This document shows, in pieces, positions 1 through 7,236 of a stretch of 64,000 nucleotides of DNA (the first letter of the stretch is position 1; each line of letters starts with the position of its first letter). The DNA lies in the NCBI RefSeq assembly GCF_003001675.1, contig NZ_PVYW01000033.1:1-64000 (forward strand), written 5' to 3'. This DNA comes from Cohnella sp. SGD-V74 (lineage in GTDB: Bacteria; Bacillota; Bacilli; Paenibacillales; Paenibacillaceae). The position numbers and the translations under genes were made by a program. The notes beneath the pieces are model-generated. The model was not told the origin of the DNA and made no database searches. It was given only the letters and a program-made list of their open reading frames with translations.

Positions 1-96
1 CTGGCCAAGGTGAAGAACGTCGGAAAGCCGTATGCGGGAAAACCGCACGTACGGTTTGATGAGGAGGGGCTGGTATACCCAGTCCTTTACTCTACT
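1..96 (+). mobile_element. 3' end of a group II intron (domains V and VI)
   Basis: Positions 25-57 fold as a group II intron domain V: lower helix AAGCCGU/ACGGUUU with the conserved AGC triad (26-28) and its G.U wobble, a two-base bulge, an upper helix UGCGG/CCGCA, and a GAAA-type cap. Directly after, 67-73 pairs with 79-85 (loop 74-78) like domain VI, and the strand runs into UUUACUCUAC, which resembles bacterial group II 3' ends with a branch-point A near 89. The splice site should be near 95-97. The reverse transcriptase and domains I-IV lie outside the window. Structure is read from sequence; splicing activity is unknown. Confidence 0.75.
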
Positions 97-162
97 AAAG
101 TCGCTTGGAAGGAATTTCAAGTCGTATCCGTCGAATAGGTAGAAACCATTCTATTTGGACGG

Positions 163-699
163 GTGATGAAAATGAAAACGATAGACGAGCAATTGAAAGA
201 CGTAGAACAAAGGCTTAAGCATGAGAAGAGCAGAAGAATGTTTGAGCGATACCAAACCGTTCGTCTCCATCTTCTCGGCCATGACAATGCTGCAATTGCA
301 GTAAGCATCGGCAGAAAGGAAAGCACGGTCGATACGTATCTACGCCAATATCGTAGGCAAGGCCTTGACGGATTACAGATGAAATTTTCACCTGGTCCTC
401 CGGAACAGCTAAGCAAAGAGCAACAACAGCAATTAAAGAAAACCATCTGTGATCATATTCCGCATGATGTCGGCTATACAGCAAAGTTTAATTGGACACT
501 AGAGCTTATTGGAGACTACATCAGCCGTGAATTTGGAAGGAGATACTCGATCCGCGGAGTATCCAAACTGATGCATCGCATGGATTTAAGCTACACGAAA
601 CCTACCTACACCTTGGCGGCGGCTGATGAAGAAAAGCAGCGATTGTTTGTCGAAAGCACCTTCCCAAGGTTAAAAAAATTACGAGAACGGCGAAATTGA
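163..699 (+). CDS. IS630-family transposase, N-terminal part (frame 1)
   Basis: 178 codons carrying the DNA-binding half of an IS630-type transposase. Residues about 20-75 form a helix-turn-helix of the kind that reads terminal repeats (segment LLGHDNAAIAVSIGRKESTV), and residues 110-150 hold the second, winged-helix-like part (LELIGDYISREFGRRYSIRG). The frame stops at 697-699, before the catalytic core. The continuation, beginning K-N-Y-E-N-G-E-I-D, lies in the frame shifted by +1. An A7 run at 672-678 sits just upstream of the switch. The start at 163 is an ATG with a second in-frame ATG at 169. Whether the two frames are joined by programmed frameshifting or by a one-base lesion cannot be told from one copy. 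Confidence 0.8.
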   Translation: MMKMKTIDEQLKDVEQRLKHEKSRRMFERYQTVRLHLLGHDNAAIAVSIGRKESTVDTYLRQYRRQGLDGLQMKFSPGPPEQLSKEQQQQLKKTICDHIPHDVGYTAKFNWTLELIGDYISREFGRRYSIRGVSKLMHRMDLSYTKPTYTLAAADEEKQRLFVESTFPRLKKLRERRN

Positions 700-706
700 T
701 CATTTA

Positions 707-1213
707 TTGTTTGAAGATGAGAGCATGATTCGAGATTATCAAGCACTTCAAAAGACGTGGTTTGCCAAGGGCAAGCAACGGATCATTAAGACAACTGGAA
801 AGCACCGCGGTGTAAAATTGCTGGCCACTTTGGATTATGCAGAAGGTACGATCGTCTGGAAAGAAGACGAGCAATACAACGCGGAATCGTTCTTGGCGTT
901 TCTAGAACAAGTCCTAGCTGCCTACCCAACGGGAAAGATCGTTATGGTATTGGACAATGCTCGAATTCATCACGCGAAGCTGCTTTCAAGCTTCCTTCAA
1001 GAAAACAAGAGTCGTCTTAAACTGGTATTCCTCCCGCCGTATAGTCCAGAGCTCAATCTTGTTGAAGGACTCTGGAAATGGCTGAAGGCAGATGTAATCA
1101 ACAACGTCTTTTACCATACAACAGCTGAAATCCGAACCAATGTCCAAGCATTCATGGACCGAATCATGAAGGAACCATTAAAGATCATAGATCGGTTATG
1201 CATACGCATGTAG
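707..1213 (+). CDS. IS630-family transposase, catalytic part (frame 2)
   Basis: This frame holds the DDE catalytic domain: FEDES near its beginning (first Asp), VLDNARIHHA in the middle (second Asp) and PPYSPELNLVEGLWK (final Glu), in the IS630 order and spacing. It starts at a TTG without a clear ribosome binding site, so it is probably made only as a fusion with the upstream frame. The open frame actually extends back to about 674, giving the expected junction LKK-LENGEID-HLLFEDES after a +1 shift. All three acidic residues are present, so the element could still be active if the frames are joined. Confidence 0.8.
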   Translation: MFEDESMIRDYQALQKTWFAKGKQRIIKTTGKHRGVKLLATLDYAEGTIVWKEDEQYNAESFLAFLEQVLAAYPTGKIVMVLDNARIHHAKLLSSFLQENKSRLKLVFLPPYSPELNLVEGLWKWLKADVINNVFYHTTAEIRTNVQAFMDRIMKEPLKIIDRLCIRM

Positions 1214-1220
1214 ATAAGCA

Positions 1221-1625
1221 TCATTGGTTCAACTTATATAGATTTCGCTTTAGCGCTTCTTGAAGTACATGAGAAAAATGAATATTTTGTTTTTCAGCCT
1301 CGTCATTCAGCCATTTCGGAATAGTAAGCGTCTTTTTGACGGCCTTGGACTCCATGGCTTCCCGAACAGTTGGCATATAGACTTGAACTTCTACAGCGGC
1401 CTCGCCATCCTCAAGAACCTTCAGAATCTCACTAAGAGGGGAAGGGGGAGGGATTTCCTCACTGTCCGTCTCCAATCCGTACATAAAACCTTCGAGCACT
1501 TCGCGCGCCATTGCGTGGGCTTCGTCATCGTTGTAACCGCAGGTGAGGCATCCAGGCAGATCAGGGAACCGGACCGAAATGCCGTCATCTATATAAGTGT
1601 TTTTTGAAGAGAGGGGAAATCTCAA
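1221..1625 (-). CDS. Solitary HicB-like antitoxin, C-terminus altered by IS630
   Basis: 134 aa. Residues about 13-65 match the HicB partial RNase-H-like fold (GISVRFPDLPGCLTCG, then EAHAMAREVLEGFMYGLE). The C-terminal third looks like a ribbon-helix-helix/Arc-type DNA-binding segment (KKTLTIPKWLNDEAEKQ, SHVLQEALK). In HicAB systems HicB binds the HicA mRNA interferase and represses the operon. No hicA is visible: the preceding gene on this strand is a lipoprotein ending 34 bp away. The start is a TTG with no good ribosome binding site, and the first ten residues do not resemble the usual HicB beginning, so the 5' end may be damaged. The last codons (about 131 onward) belong to the inserted IS; without it the protein would end ...NLYSTDTT with its stop at 117-119. 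Confidence 0.6.
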   Translation of the reverse strand: MRFPLSSKNTYIDDGISVRFPDLPGCLTCGYNDDEAHAMAREVLEGFMYGLETDSEEIPPPSPLSEILKVLEDGEAAVEVQVYMPTVREAMESKAVKKTLTIPKWLNDEAEKQNIHFSHVLQEALKRNLYKLNQ

Positions 1626-1659
1626 ACGTTTGGGAATTTCGAAAGGGCCCCCACTGCAC

Positions 1660-2526
1660 TCAATAAAGAGGAGGGGTGCCGCCTAAGGCTTCATAAGCGT
1701 CCAAGACGTTTTTGATCGCTTGCTTTTCTTTTGCGGTAACCGTTCTGTCGTATCTTTTCTCGCTTCCTTGGTGGCGAACGATCGTTTTGTCGGAGTCGGC
1801 GATCGAGACGAGCAAGCCGTATTCTAAAGCGCTGACCGGTCCGTCGTAGTATTCCCATACCCGTCCGTAGTCGTTGTCTCTAACAATAGTATAATAAGAA
1901 GCCGCGATATCCGTATTTGTTCCGTCGACGTTGATCCTGTAATTATCGATGAACACCCAATCGTCGCCGGTATACTGGATTCGGATTCTCAGCCATGCCG
2001 TTCCGTCTTTTACGCCGATGTAGGCATGAAGACTGTTCCGGTCCACGTAGACGGGCGAAGACTTATCCGTGTACCAGGTTATGCCTTCTACTTCGTCGAA
2101 GTCTTTCTTGAGTTTGCCGGTCGCGCTCGCCAATCTCTTTTTATCGGCTTCGGCTTTTTCTGCCGCTTCCTTTTCGGCTTTTTGTTTTTCCTCCTCCAGC
2201 GACTGAGCCAGATTATCGCTCAATTCCTGGGCGGAGTCCGCTTCTTGCGAACCGGGGTGTTTCTCTTTAAGCGAGGCCAGTGCGGAATTCAAACCGTCCA
2301 AATCTTTGTTTTCGTAATACTGCTTCGCTTTCGCCAACATTTTGTCGGGTCCGTTTTTGATTTCTTGCAGCTCTTTTTTGAGTTTGGCGTTTTCGGAAGA
2401 CAACTTGGCAATCTCTTCTTTGGACTTTTCTACTTCGGACGTAAGAGAAGAAATTTCATCCGCGGAATTATCGTTGCAACCCGCAAGCAGCATCATGGCA
2501 ATCAGAAGAAGGAAAAGCGGTCTCAT
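1660..2526 (-). CDS. Putative lipoprotein with N-terminal coiled coil
   Basis: 288 aa. Residues 1-17 are a lipoprotein signal (MRPLFLLLIAMMLLAGC) with a lipobox ending in Cys17. Residues 22-65 form a heptad-rich coiled coil (EISSLTSEVEKSKEEIAKLS), followed by a helical tetratricopeptide-like stretch (QYYENKDLDGLNSALASLKE) and a charged Lys/Glu/Ala linker. The C-terminal domain (about 145-280) is rich in aromatic beta strands (WYTDKSSPVYVDRN, AWLRIRIQYTGDDWVFID). It should be anchored on the outer face of the membrane. The ATG has a GGGGAG site six bases upstream. The function is unknown; a possible partner of surface or phage-related processes is only a guess. It is transcribed away from rsmD. 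Confidence 0.7.
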   Translation of the reverse strand: MRPLFLLLIAMMLLAGCNDNSADEISSLTSEVEKSKEEIAKLSSENAKLKKELQEIKNGPDKMLAKAKQYYENKDLDGLNSALASLKEKHPGSQEADSAQELSDNLAQSLEEEKQKAEKEAAEKAEADKKRLASATGKLKKDFDEVEGITWYTDKSSPVYVDRNSLHAYIGVKDGTAWLRIRIQYTGDDWVFIDNYRINVDGTNTDIAASYYTIVRDNDYGRVWEYYDGPVSALEYGLLVSIADSDKTIVRHQGSEKRYDRTVTAKEKQAIKNVLDAYEALGGTPPLY

Positions 2527-2879
2527 CGTTCGGCTCCCCGTGTTCGTCCCGATCGGTTCGGGTATTCGCTCTGTTCAAACCTTTCGAAATCCTTCGGAAA
2601 AAGACCGTTAATCGTCGATCCGGGGATATCTATGGCTCTGGCTGGTCGTCTAGTCTATTAGCTCTATTATATAGAGAGTTGACAGGGACTTTTGTCGCAT
2701 AGTGTCGAACGAGATAAAAAAATGTTCGCTGCGATGGTTGCCGTCCGTGGCGACAGTCGCGAAAACTTCGAGAGGAACGTAATGGGGAAAGCCGGCATGG
2801 AGCTTTTGCAGCGAGGGAGTTTGTGGTAACATTACACCGTTAACTATCACATTTCGTACGACTGCAGGGGTTGAAGCAA
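2527..2879. other. Divergent intergenic region, lipoprotein / rsmD
   Basis: About 350 bp between two divergent genes. It is more A/T-rich near 2658-2730. A TTGACA hexamer occurs at 2679-2684 but no -10 box is well placed behind it, so no promoter is called. A short palindromic stretch (CTCTATTATATAGAG) is centred near 2670. No small open reading frame with a convincing ribosome binding site was found. Confidence 0.5.
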
Positions 2880-3491
2880 TTGCGCGTCATTTCTGGACAA
2901 GCCAAAGGGCATCCGCTGAAGGCGGTGCCGGGAAGCGCAACTCGTCCGACGACGGATAAGGTCAAAGAAGCCTTGTTCAGCATGATCGGACCGTATTTCG
3001 ACGACGGGGAACGAGTGCTTGACCTGTTCGCAGGAACGGGGGGGCTCGGCATCGAAGCGCTTAGCCGCGGGGCGGAAAGCGCGGTATTCATCGACTCCAG
3101 CCCGCAGAGCGTGGAGGTCGTCCGACGCAATCTGGAATCGACCAAGCTGGCTGGCAAGGCGTCCGTGTACCGAAACGACGCGAGAAGAGCGTTGAAGGTG
3201 CTGGAGAAATCGGGCCGGCCGTTCGATCTGATCTTTTTGGATCCTCCTTATATGATGAAGGATTGCGACGCGCTTTTGACGGAAATAGCCGAGAGGGGAC
3301 TGGCGGCGGAATCGGCGATCGCGGTCGTCGAGCATCATCCGGACGTGAGCTATCCCGAAGCTTTCGGAGGTTTCGAGCGCACGAGATACGCCAAGTACGG
3401 CGATATTGCCATATCCATCTACCGTTATGAATCCAACCAAGAGGCATCGGCCGGAACAACTATGGAAACGGAGGAGGCGAACGAACGATGA
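2880..3491 (+). CDS. rsmD: 16S rRNA (guanine966-N2)-methyltransferase RsmD
   Basis: 203 aa class I SAM-dependent methyltransferase that modifies G966 of 16S rRNA (E. coli numbering) in the 30S subunit. It begins in the family way (MRVISGQAKGHPLKAVPG). The SAM-binding motif LDLFAGTGGLGIEALSRGA lies near residues 44-62 and the catalytic DPPY at 121-124. I place the start at the TTG at 2880 rather than the in-frame TTG at 2871, because GCAGGGG at 2864-2870 is then nine bases upstream and the protein starts at the conserved MRVISG. The stop overlaps the coaD start (ATGA), the usual rsmD-coaD pairing. Confidence 0.93.
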   Translation: MRVISGQAKGHPLKAVPGSATRPTTDKVKEALFSMIGPYFDDGERVLDLFAGTGGLGIEALSRGAESAVFIDSSPQSVEVVRRNLESTKLAGKASVYRNDARRALKVLEKSGRPFDLIFLDPPYMMKDCDALLTEIAERGLAAESAIAVVEHHPDVSYPEAFGGFERTRYAKYGDIAISIYRYESNQEASAGTTMETEEANER

Positions 3492-4021
3492 CCCGACAGC
3501 AAACCGGAACGGAAAACGAGTATCGCATCGCCGTATACCCCGGAAGCTTCGATCCCGTCACGCTCGGCCATCTGGATATTATCCGCAGAGCGGCCAAGCA
3601 GTTCGACCGGCTGATCGTGGCCGTGCTTAACAATACGACGAAGACGCCGCTGTTCAGCGTGCAAGAGAGGAAGACGCTGCTGGCGGAAGTGACGAAGGAT
3701 ATGCCCAACGTGGAAATTGACAGTTTCCGCGATTTGCTCGTCCGCTATATGCGGTCGCGCCATGCGAAGGTCATTATCCGCGGCATTCGCTCGGTGACGG
3801 ATTTCGAATACGAGCTGCAGATGGCCTCGACGAACCGTCAGCTCGACGAGAGCATCGAGACGGTGTTCATGATGACCAATCCGAAGTATTCTTATCTCAG
3901 CTCGAGCATCGTCAAAGAAATCGCCAAGTTCCACGGACCCGTGCACGATCTTGTGCCGCCCGTCGTGGAGACGGAGCTGAAGGGGAAATACGACACGCCG
4001 GACGGAGCGTCAGCCAAGTGA
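3488..4021 (+). CDS. coaD: Phosphopantetheine adenylyltransferase
   Basis: 177 aa nucleotidyltransferase that transfers AMP from ATP to 4'-phosphopantetheine, the penultimate step of coenzyme A synthesis, in the cytoplasm. The nucleotide-binding motif YPGSFDPVTLGHLD is at about 18-31, followed by IIRGIRSVTDFEYE, and the C-terminal SYLSSSIVKEIA replaces the usual S-S-T/S-x-x-K/R loop. It is about 12 residues longer than most family members because of an N-terminal tail (TRQQTGTENEY). GAGGAGG at 3471-3477 supports the ATG at 3488, which overlaps the rsmD stop. A hairpin terminator follows directly. Confidence 0.95.
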   Translation: MTRQQTGTENEYRIAVYPGSFDPVTLGHLDIIRRAAKQFDRLIVAVLNNTTKTPLFSVQERKTLLAEVTKDMPNVEIDSFRDLLVRYMRSRHAKVIIRGIRSVTDFEYELQMASTNRQLDESIETVFMMTNPKYSYLSSSIVKEIAKFHGPVHDLVPPVVETELKGKYDTPDGASAK

Positions 4022-4036
4022 TCGGCTCGGAACGGA

Positions 4037-4072
4037 AAAAGGAGCTGTCCCCGACAAGGGGAAGCTCCTTTC
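4037..4072. terminator. Terminator between convergent coaD and ylbJ
   Basis: AAAGGAGCT-GTCCCC pairs with GGGG-AAGCTCCTTT around a short loop. The stem has A-rich and T-rich flanks on both sides, so it can serve coaD (+) and the convergent ylbJ (-), whose coding end abuts it. Confidence 0.75.
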
Positions 4073-5331
4073 TAGGTTCCGGGCTTGCCCGGCTTATCCT
4101 TTCCGGATGGCGCTTTCGGCCGGATCAGCGCGGCAATCAGCGCCAGAAGAAGGAAAACGCCGAAGCTGGCGAGCGCCACCGTCACGTTCTCGGAGAGATG
4201 GCTCCAGCCGCTTGGCAGCACGCCCGAGGAAGCCGACCAGGCTTCGGGGTTGGCGGAAGGGATGGGCCAGCGATCGGCCAGCCGCATTTTGACCGGTTCG
4301 GCCAGGAAGAGCTTCGCCAGCAGATACACGATCAGCAAAGCGGCGGCTGAGTGAAGCAGGCGGGAAGAGATGATCCTCAGCCAAGGAAAAGGCTTGTTCA
4401 GTCCGAAGGCCGCTCTGGCTTGAAGCAGGCCGCTCCAGCCGGTCCAGGCGAGAGCGGCGGCAAGCAGGGCGCAGGCTTGCGCCGGATCGGAGGCGAATAA
4501 GGCGGATTGGCTGCTCTCGTACGCGCCGAGATGAAGTTCGTACAGGCCGGGAAACTGGAGCCAGAGATCGTTGCCGGGAACAAACAGCTGAAGCAGGCGA
4601 ACGACGACCGCGCTCATCATCATCAGGCCGCCGATCGTCATGAGCGTGCCGACGGCGCCCGTCACGGAGTCGGCGAGCAGCTTGCCGAGGGGGCGTCCGT
4701 CTTCCTTACGGGCGTCGGCCGCCGCGCGGACGGCGCGAATCAAGAGCGCCCGAGACTGCGTCATCGGGATAGCCGGCACTCGCGGACCGCGCGGTTTGGC
4801 GATGCGAGACCAGACGATGCCCGACAGGATCGCCGAGAGCCACAGCCCGAGCGCGATCGCCCAACCGAGTGCGGGAGAATGTAAAAAGCCGAAGCCGACG
4901 ACTAGCACGATGAGGAACGGATTGGGGACGTGGGAGACGAGCAGCACGGTGTCGACGTCCTCGTCCCGGATCATGCCATTGTCCCGCAGCCGGGCGGTCT
5001 CCTTCGCTCCCGCGGGGATGCCGGCGGACCAGCCGAAGGAGATCGCCCAGCCCGCCGCTCCCGGCAGCCGGAACAGTCCGCGAGTGAGGGGCTCGGCCAG
5101 CGCGGCCAAGCCGTGCAGCAAGCCCGAAGCGGCGAGCAGCTCGGCGAGCATAAGCGGAGGGAGCAGGCCGGGAAAGACGTTCTGCCACCAGATCTGCAGA
5201 CCGGACAAAGACGCGCGGAAAGCTTCTCCAGGGGAGTGGACGATTCCGGCTACGACGAACATGGAGGCGGCGCCCAGCAGCAGGGAGAGGAAAATCGCGC
5301 GTTTGCTATTCGATGGACTGGCCTTGGCCAC
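4072..5331 (-). CDS. ylbJ: Sporulation integral membrane protein YlbJ
   Basis: 419 aa polytopic membrane protein with about eight hydrophobic segments and glycine-rich motifs (GWSAGIPAGAKETARLRD near residue 100, SHVPNPFLIVLVVGFGFLH near 135). It belongs to the YlbJ/nucleoside-recognition (Gate) superfamily. In Bacillus subtilis ylbJ is needed for a normal spore cortex; the transported substrate is not established. The GTG start at 5331 has GGGAGG eight bases upstream. It lies between coaD and tmcAL as in other Bacillota and faces coaD. A cluster of repeat elements sits just upstream of its start (5373-5652), so its promoter region has been rebuilt. Confidence 0.9.
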   Translation of the reverse strand: MAKASPSNSKRAIFLSLLLGAASMFVVAGIVHSPGEAFRASLSGLQIWWQNVFPGLLPPLMLAELLAASGLLHGLAALAEPLTRGLFRLPGAAGWAISFGWSAGIPAGAKETARLRDNGMIRDEDVDTVLLVSHVPNPFLIVLVVGFGFLHSPALGWAIALGLWLSAILSGIVWSRIAKPRGPRVPAIPMTQSRALLIRAVRAAADARKEDGRPLGKLLADSVTGAVGTLMTIGGLMMMSAVVVRLLQLFVPGNDLWLQFPGLYELHLGAYESSQSALFASDPAQACALLAAALAWTGWSGLLQARAAFGLNKPFPWLRIISSRLLHSAAALLIVYLLAKLFLAEPVKMRLADRWPIPSANPEAWSASSGVLPSGWSHLSENVTVALASFGVFLLLALIAALIRPKAPSGKDKPGKPGT

Positions 5332-5372
5332 AGTTTATCGCCTCCCGAGCGTGCAGAGATCATCGCATGTAC

Positions 5373-5416
5373 GTTCAATAAAGTCCGCTTCGTGATCAAA
5401 ATCGGACTTTTTGAAC
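5373..5416. repeat. 44-bp deletion derivative of the TIR repeat family
   Basis: GTTCAATAAAGTCCG (5373-5387), which resembles the left end of the 220-bp repeat, is joined directly to CTTCGTGATCAAAATCGGAC plus TTTTTGAAC (5388-5416), which matches its right end. This looks like an end-to-end element with the interior deleted. The triplet TAC stands on both sides. Its right arm also forms a perfect 14-bp inverted repeat with the left end of the neighbouring full copy (5403-5416 against 5432-5445). Confidence 0.6.
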
Positions 5417-5431
5417 TACCGTTGAGATGAG

Positions 5432-5652
5432 GTTCAAAAAGTCCGGTTTTCAGCACCAAGGCTGGTCGTTCGCCTGGAGGCGAACTGCTCGCCCATGCAT
5501 CCAGGAAGATTGGATGAAGCTAGGAAGTGAGGAAGCGATCGCTTAATGTAGGAGAACCTACATGAGTACCGGAAGGTCCGGCTGAATTCAAGATTCGACG
5601 TCGAACCCGCTTCCTTGAGTCTGCTTCGTGATCAAAATCGGACTTTTTGAAC
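5432..5652. repeat. Full-length structured repeat with terminal inverted repeats, copy A
   Basis: A 221-bp non-coding element that begins GTTCAAAAAGTCCG and ends CGGACTTTTTGAAC. The inverted similarity continues for about 30 bp (GTTTTCAGCACC against GGTGATCAAAAT with mismatches). Inside are GTTCGCC-TGGA-GGCGAAC (5467-5484), CATCC/GGATG (5498-5515), TGTAGG-AGAA-CCTACA (near 5547-5562), CCGG/CCGG and TTCGACGTCGAA. It lies between tmcAL and ylbJ. A second copy is at 46907-47124. There is no open reading frame of note, so it is either a MITE-like element or a mobile structured RNA. Confidence 0.75.
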
Positions 5653-5684
5653 TTCCTCTAATGTGTACGTCTCGGGTGGACGGG

Positions 5685-6935
5685 TTAGACCTCCTTGTCC
5701 TGCAACCGAAGGGGAGAAAGGGTGAAGTCGCGCAAGGCGTCGCTTGGTTTGGCGCCGCGGAAGGCGAGGGAGTATACGCCGGTCGCTTGCGCTTCCATCG
5801 CCAAGTACGGGGAATCGTGCTTGGCGGCGGAGGAGACGACCGGCACCTTCGCTCTCCGGCGCATGTCGCGGAGAAGGCACCGGCCCCGCTCGGTAAAGCC
5901 GAGCACCCGCACGTAGTCGACGCCGGCAGCAAGCCGCTCCGGGGTCAGCAGTTCCTTGCGGTGGCCGAGCAGGACGCGCAGCAGCGTTCGCTGCAGCTTC
6001 GTGCGGGTGTAGCGTTTCGTCTTTAGAGACTGCAGCAGGGCGGCAACGGAATATTCGGGCAGCTCGGTCAGAATGCCGCGAATGCGGTGCTCCAGCCCTT
6101 CGCTTACTTCGGCGAACTCCGCCAATCCGTTCGCGGTCTGGCGATGCAGCTCGTGGAACAGCGGCCTGGCGAAGCTCTCCCAATGAATCGGCGCGCGACC
6201 GGCTTCCGTCTCTCGGCGCAAGATGTCCAGAGTGGACGCGGGCACATACGCCGCCAACTGATCCAGAGAGCCGGATTCGCCGAGCAGCAGCTTGCGCAGC
6301 GCGGTCGCGCTGGCGATCTTGGCGTCGGTAATGTCGGTTTGCCCGTAGCCGGACTTCTCGCGGCGCAGCGTGCAGGGCTTGATGGCGCTGCCGAGCTTGC
6401 GCAGCGCGATTAAATAATGCAGTCCCAGCGTATGATTAGGCTGGGAGAGCGAATAGGCGTGCTCGGCCATGCCGCGCTCGCGCAAATAAGCTTCGGCCGC
6501 GGAGGTGAACGCCGACGGATAGGGCTGCCCGGCCCTGAGCCTCTCCGCAAGCAAAGGGGCGAACGCTTCGGGCTCTTCCGTCAGCAGGGAGGCCAGCTCC
6601 AGAAGGGACTCCAGTTCACCGCTCTCGCTGCCGAAGCACAGGGAGTCCACGACGCCCGACGCATCCAGAACGGAGACGGCCCCATAGGCGAACCATTGGG
6701 CCGGCTGCGAGCTGTAAGCGACGGGAAGTTCCAGCACGAGGTCGCAGCCGGCGCGAAGAGCCATCTCCGTCCGGGCCCATTTGTCCGCCAATGCCGGTTC
6801 GCCCCGCTGCAGGAAGTTGCCGCTCATGACGGCGACGACGTTTTCCGCGCGCGTTATTTTCTTCGATTGCTGTAAATGATAGAGATGACCGTTGTGCAAC
6901 GGGTTGTATTCTACGATGACGCCGACCGTGGACAT
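5685..6935 (-). CDS. tmcAL: tRNA(Met) cytidine acetate ligase TmcAL (YlbM)
   Basis: 416 aa. TmcAL uses acetate and ATP to make N4-acetylcytidine at the wobble position of elongator tRNA-Met. The nucleotidyltransferase signature appears at the N-terminus (EYNPLHNGHLYHL, with the HxGH-type motif at residues 14-17), followed by VMSGNFLQRGEPAL and the substrate-pocket segments LELPVAYSSQPAQWFAYGAV and SLSQPNHTLGLHY. The length matches the Bacillus subtilis protein (about 415 aa). It sits between ylbJ and the divergent yceD-rpmF operon, the normal Bacillota context. No strong promoter could be called upstream on this strand. Confidence 0.92.
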   Translation of the reverse strand: MSTVGVIVEYNPLHNGHLYHLQQSKKITRAENVVAVMSGNFLQRGEPALADKWARTEMALRAGCDLVLELPVAYSSQPAQWFAYGAVSVLDASGVVDSLCFGSESGELESLLELASLLTEEPEAFAPLLAERLRAGQPYPSAFTSAAEAYLRERGMAEHAYSLSQPNHTLGLHYLIALRKLGSAIKPCTLRREKSGYGQTDITDAKIASATALRKLLLGESGSLDQLAAYVPASTLDILRRETEAGRAPIHWESFARPLFHELHRQTANGLAEFAEVSEGLEHRIRGILTELPEYSVAALLQSLKTKRYTRTKLQRTLLRVLLGHRKELLTPERLAAGVDYVRVLGFTERGRCLLRDMRRRAKVPVVSSAAKHDSPYLAMEAQATGVYSLAFRGAKPSDALRDFTLSPLRLQDKEV

Positions 6936-7179
6936 GACCGTCTCCTTACAAGGTCGTTCGGTGCCGGAAACGGACCTTCGAACGCGCCTTCATGCGTATT
7001 TTCCACAATATAGCATGAGCAAGCGCCAAAGAGAAGCGGAGGAGGACGAAATATCGGCACGCGATCGTAAAAGGCGGATGGTACGAGTTAGGGGAGCGGA
7101 ATAACGGACGGATCGAGTGTATGAAGCGAATCCGGATCGGGCAAGGTGTTCGACAGTCCAGGCAAAGTCGCAGAAATTG
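6936..7179. other. Divergent intergenic region, tmcAL / yceD
   Basis: Non-coding space upstream of both tmcAL (-) and yceD (+). Apart from the yceD promoter at its right end (listed separately) nothing clear is seen. A TATATT-like -10 for tmcAL around 7005-7012 on the minus strand lacks a good -35. Confidence 0.5.
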
Positions 7180-7209
7180 TTGACAAGTGAATAGGAATCT
7201 CGATATAAT
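7180..7209 (+). promoter_or_regulatory. SigA-type promoter of yceD-rpmF
   Basis: TTGACA at 7180-7185 and TATAAT at 7204-7209 are separated by 18 bp, a near-consensus housekeeping promoter placed about 28 bp ahead of the yceD start. Confidence 0.85.
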
Positions 7210-7236
7210 AAATTTTGTTTGTTTGGAGTGATCTAA

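Larger units (their letters stand above)
138..1234 (+). mobile_element. IS630-family insertion sequence
   Basis: The two transposase reading frames (163-699 and about 674-1213) are bracketed by imperfect inverted repeats: left GGTAGAAACCATT (from 138), right, read inward, AGTTGAACCAAT (ending at 1234). Both ends are flanked by the dinucleotide TA (136-137 and 1235-1236), the duplicated target typical of IS630/Tc1 elements. The inferred length of 1097 bp fits the family. Joining the flanks across one TA copy gives a longer hicB-like frame, which supports these borders. The ends are inferred from weak repeats, so a shift of a few bases is possible. Confidence 0.6.

Noticed and set aside
1260..1607. 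Plus-strand frame of 115 codons opposite hicB
   Set aside because: The minus frame has a clear HicB domain; the plus frame has none.
2026..2661. Plus-strand frame of 211 codons opposite the lipoprotein
   Set aside because: Phe-rich translation of a reversed coiled-coil gene, with no ribosome site.
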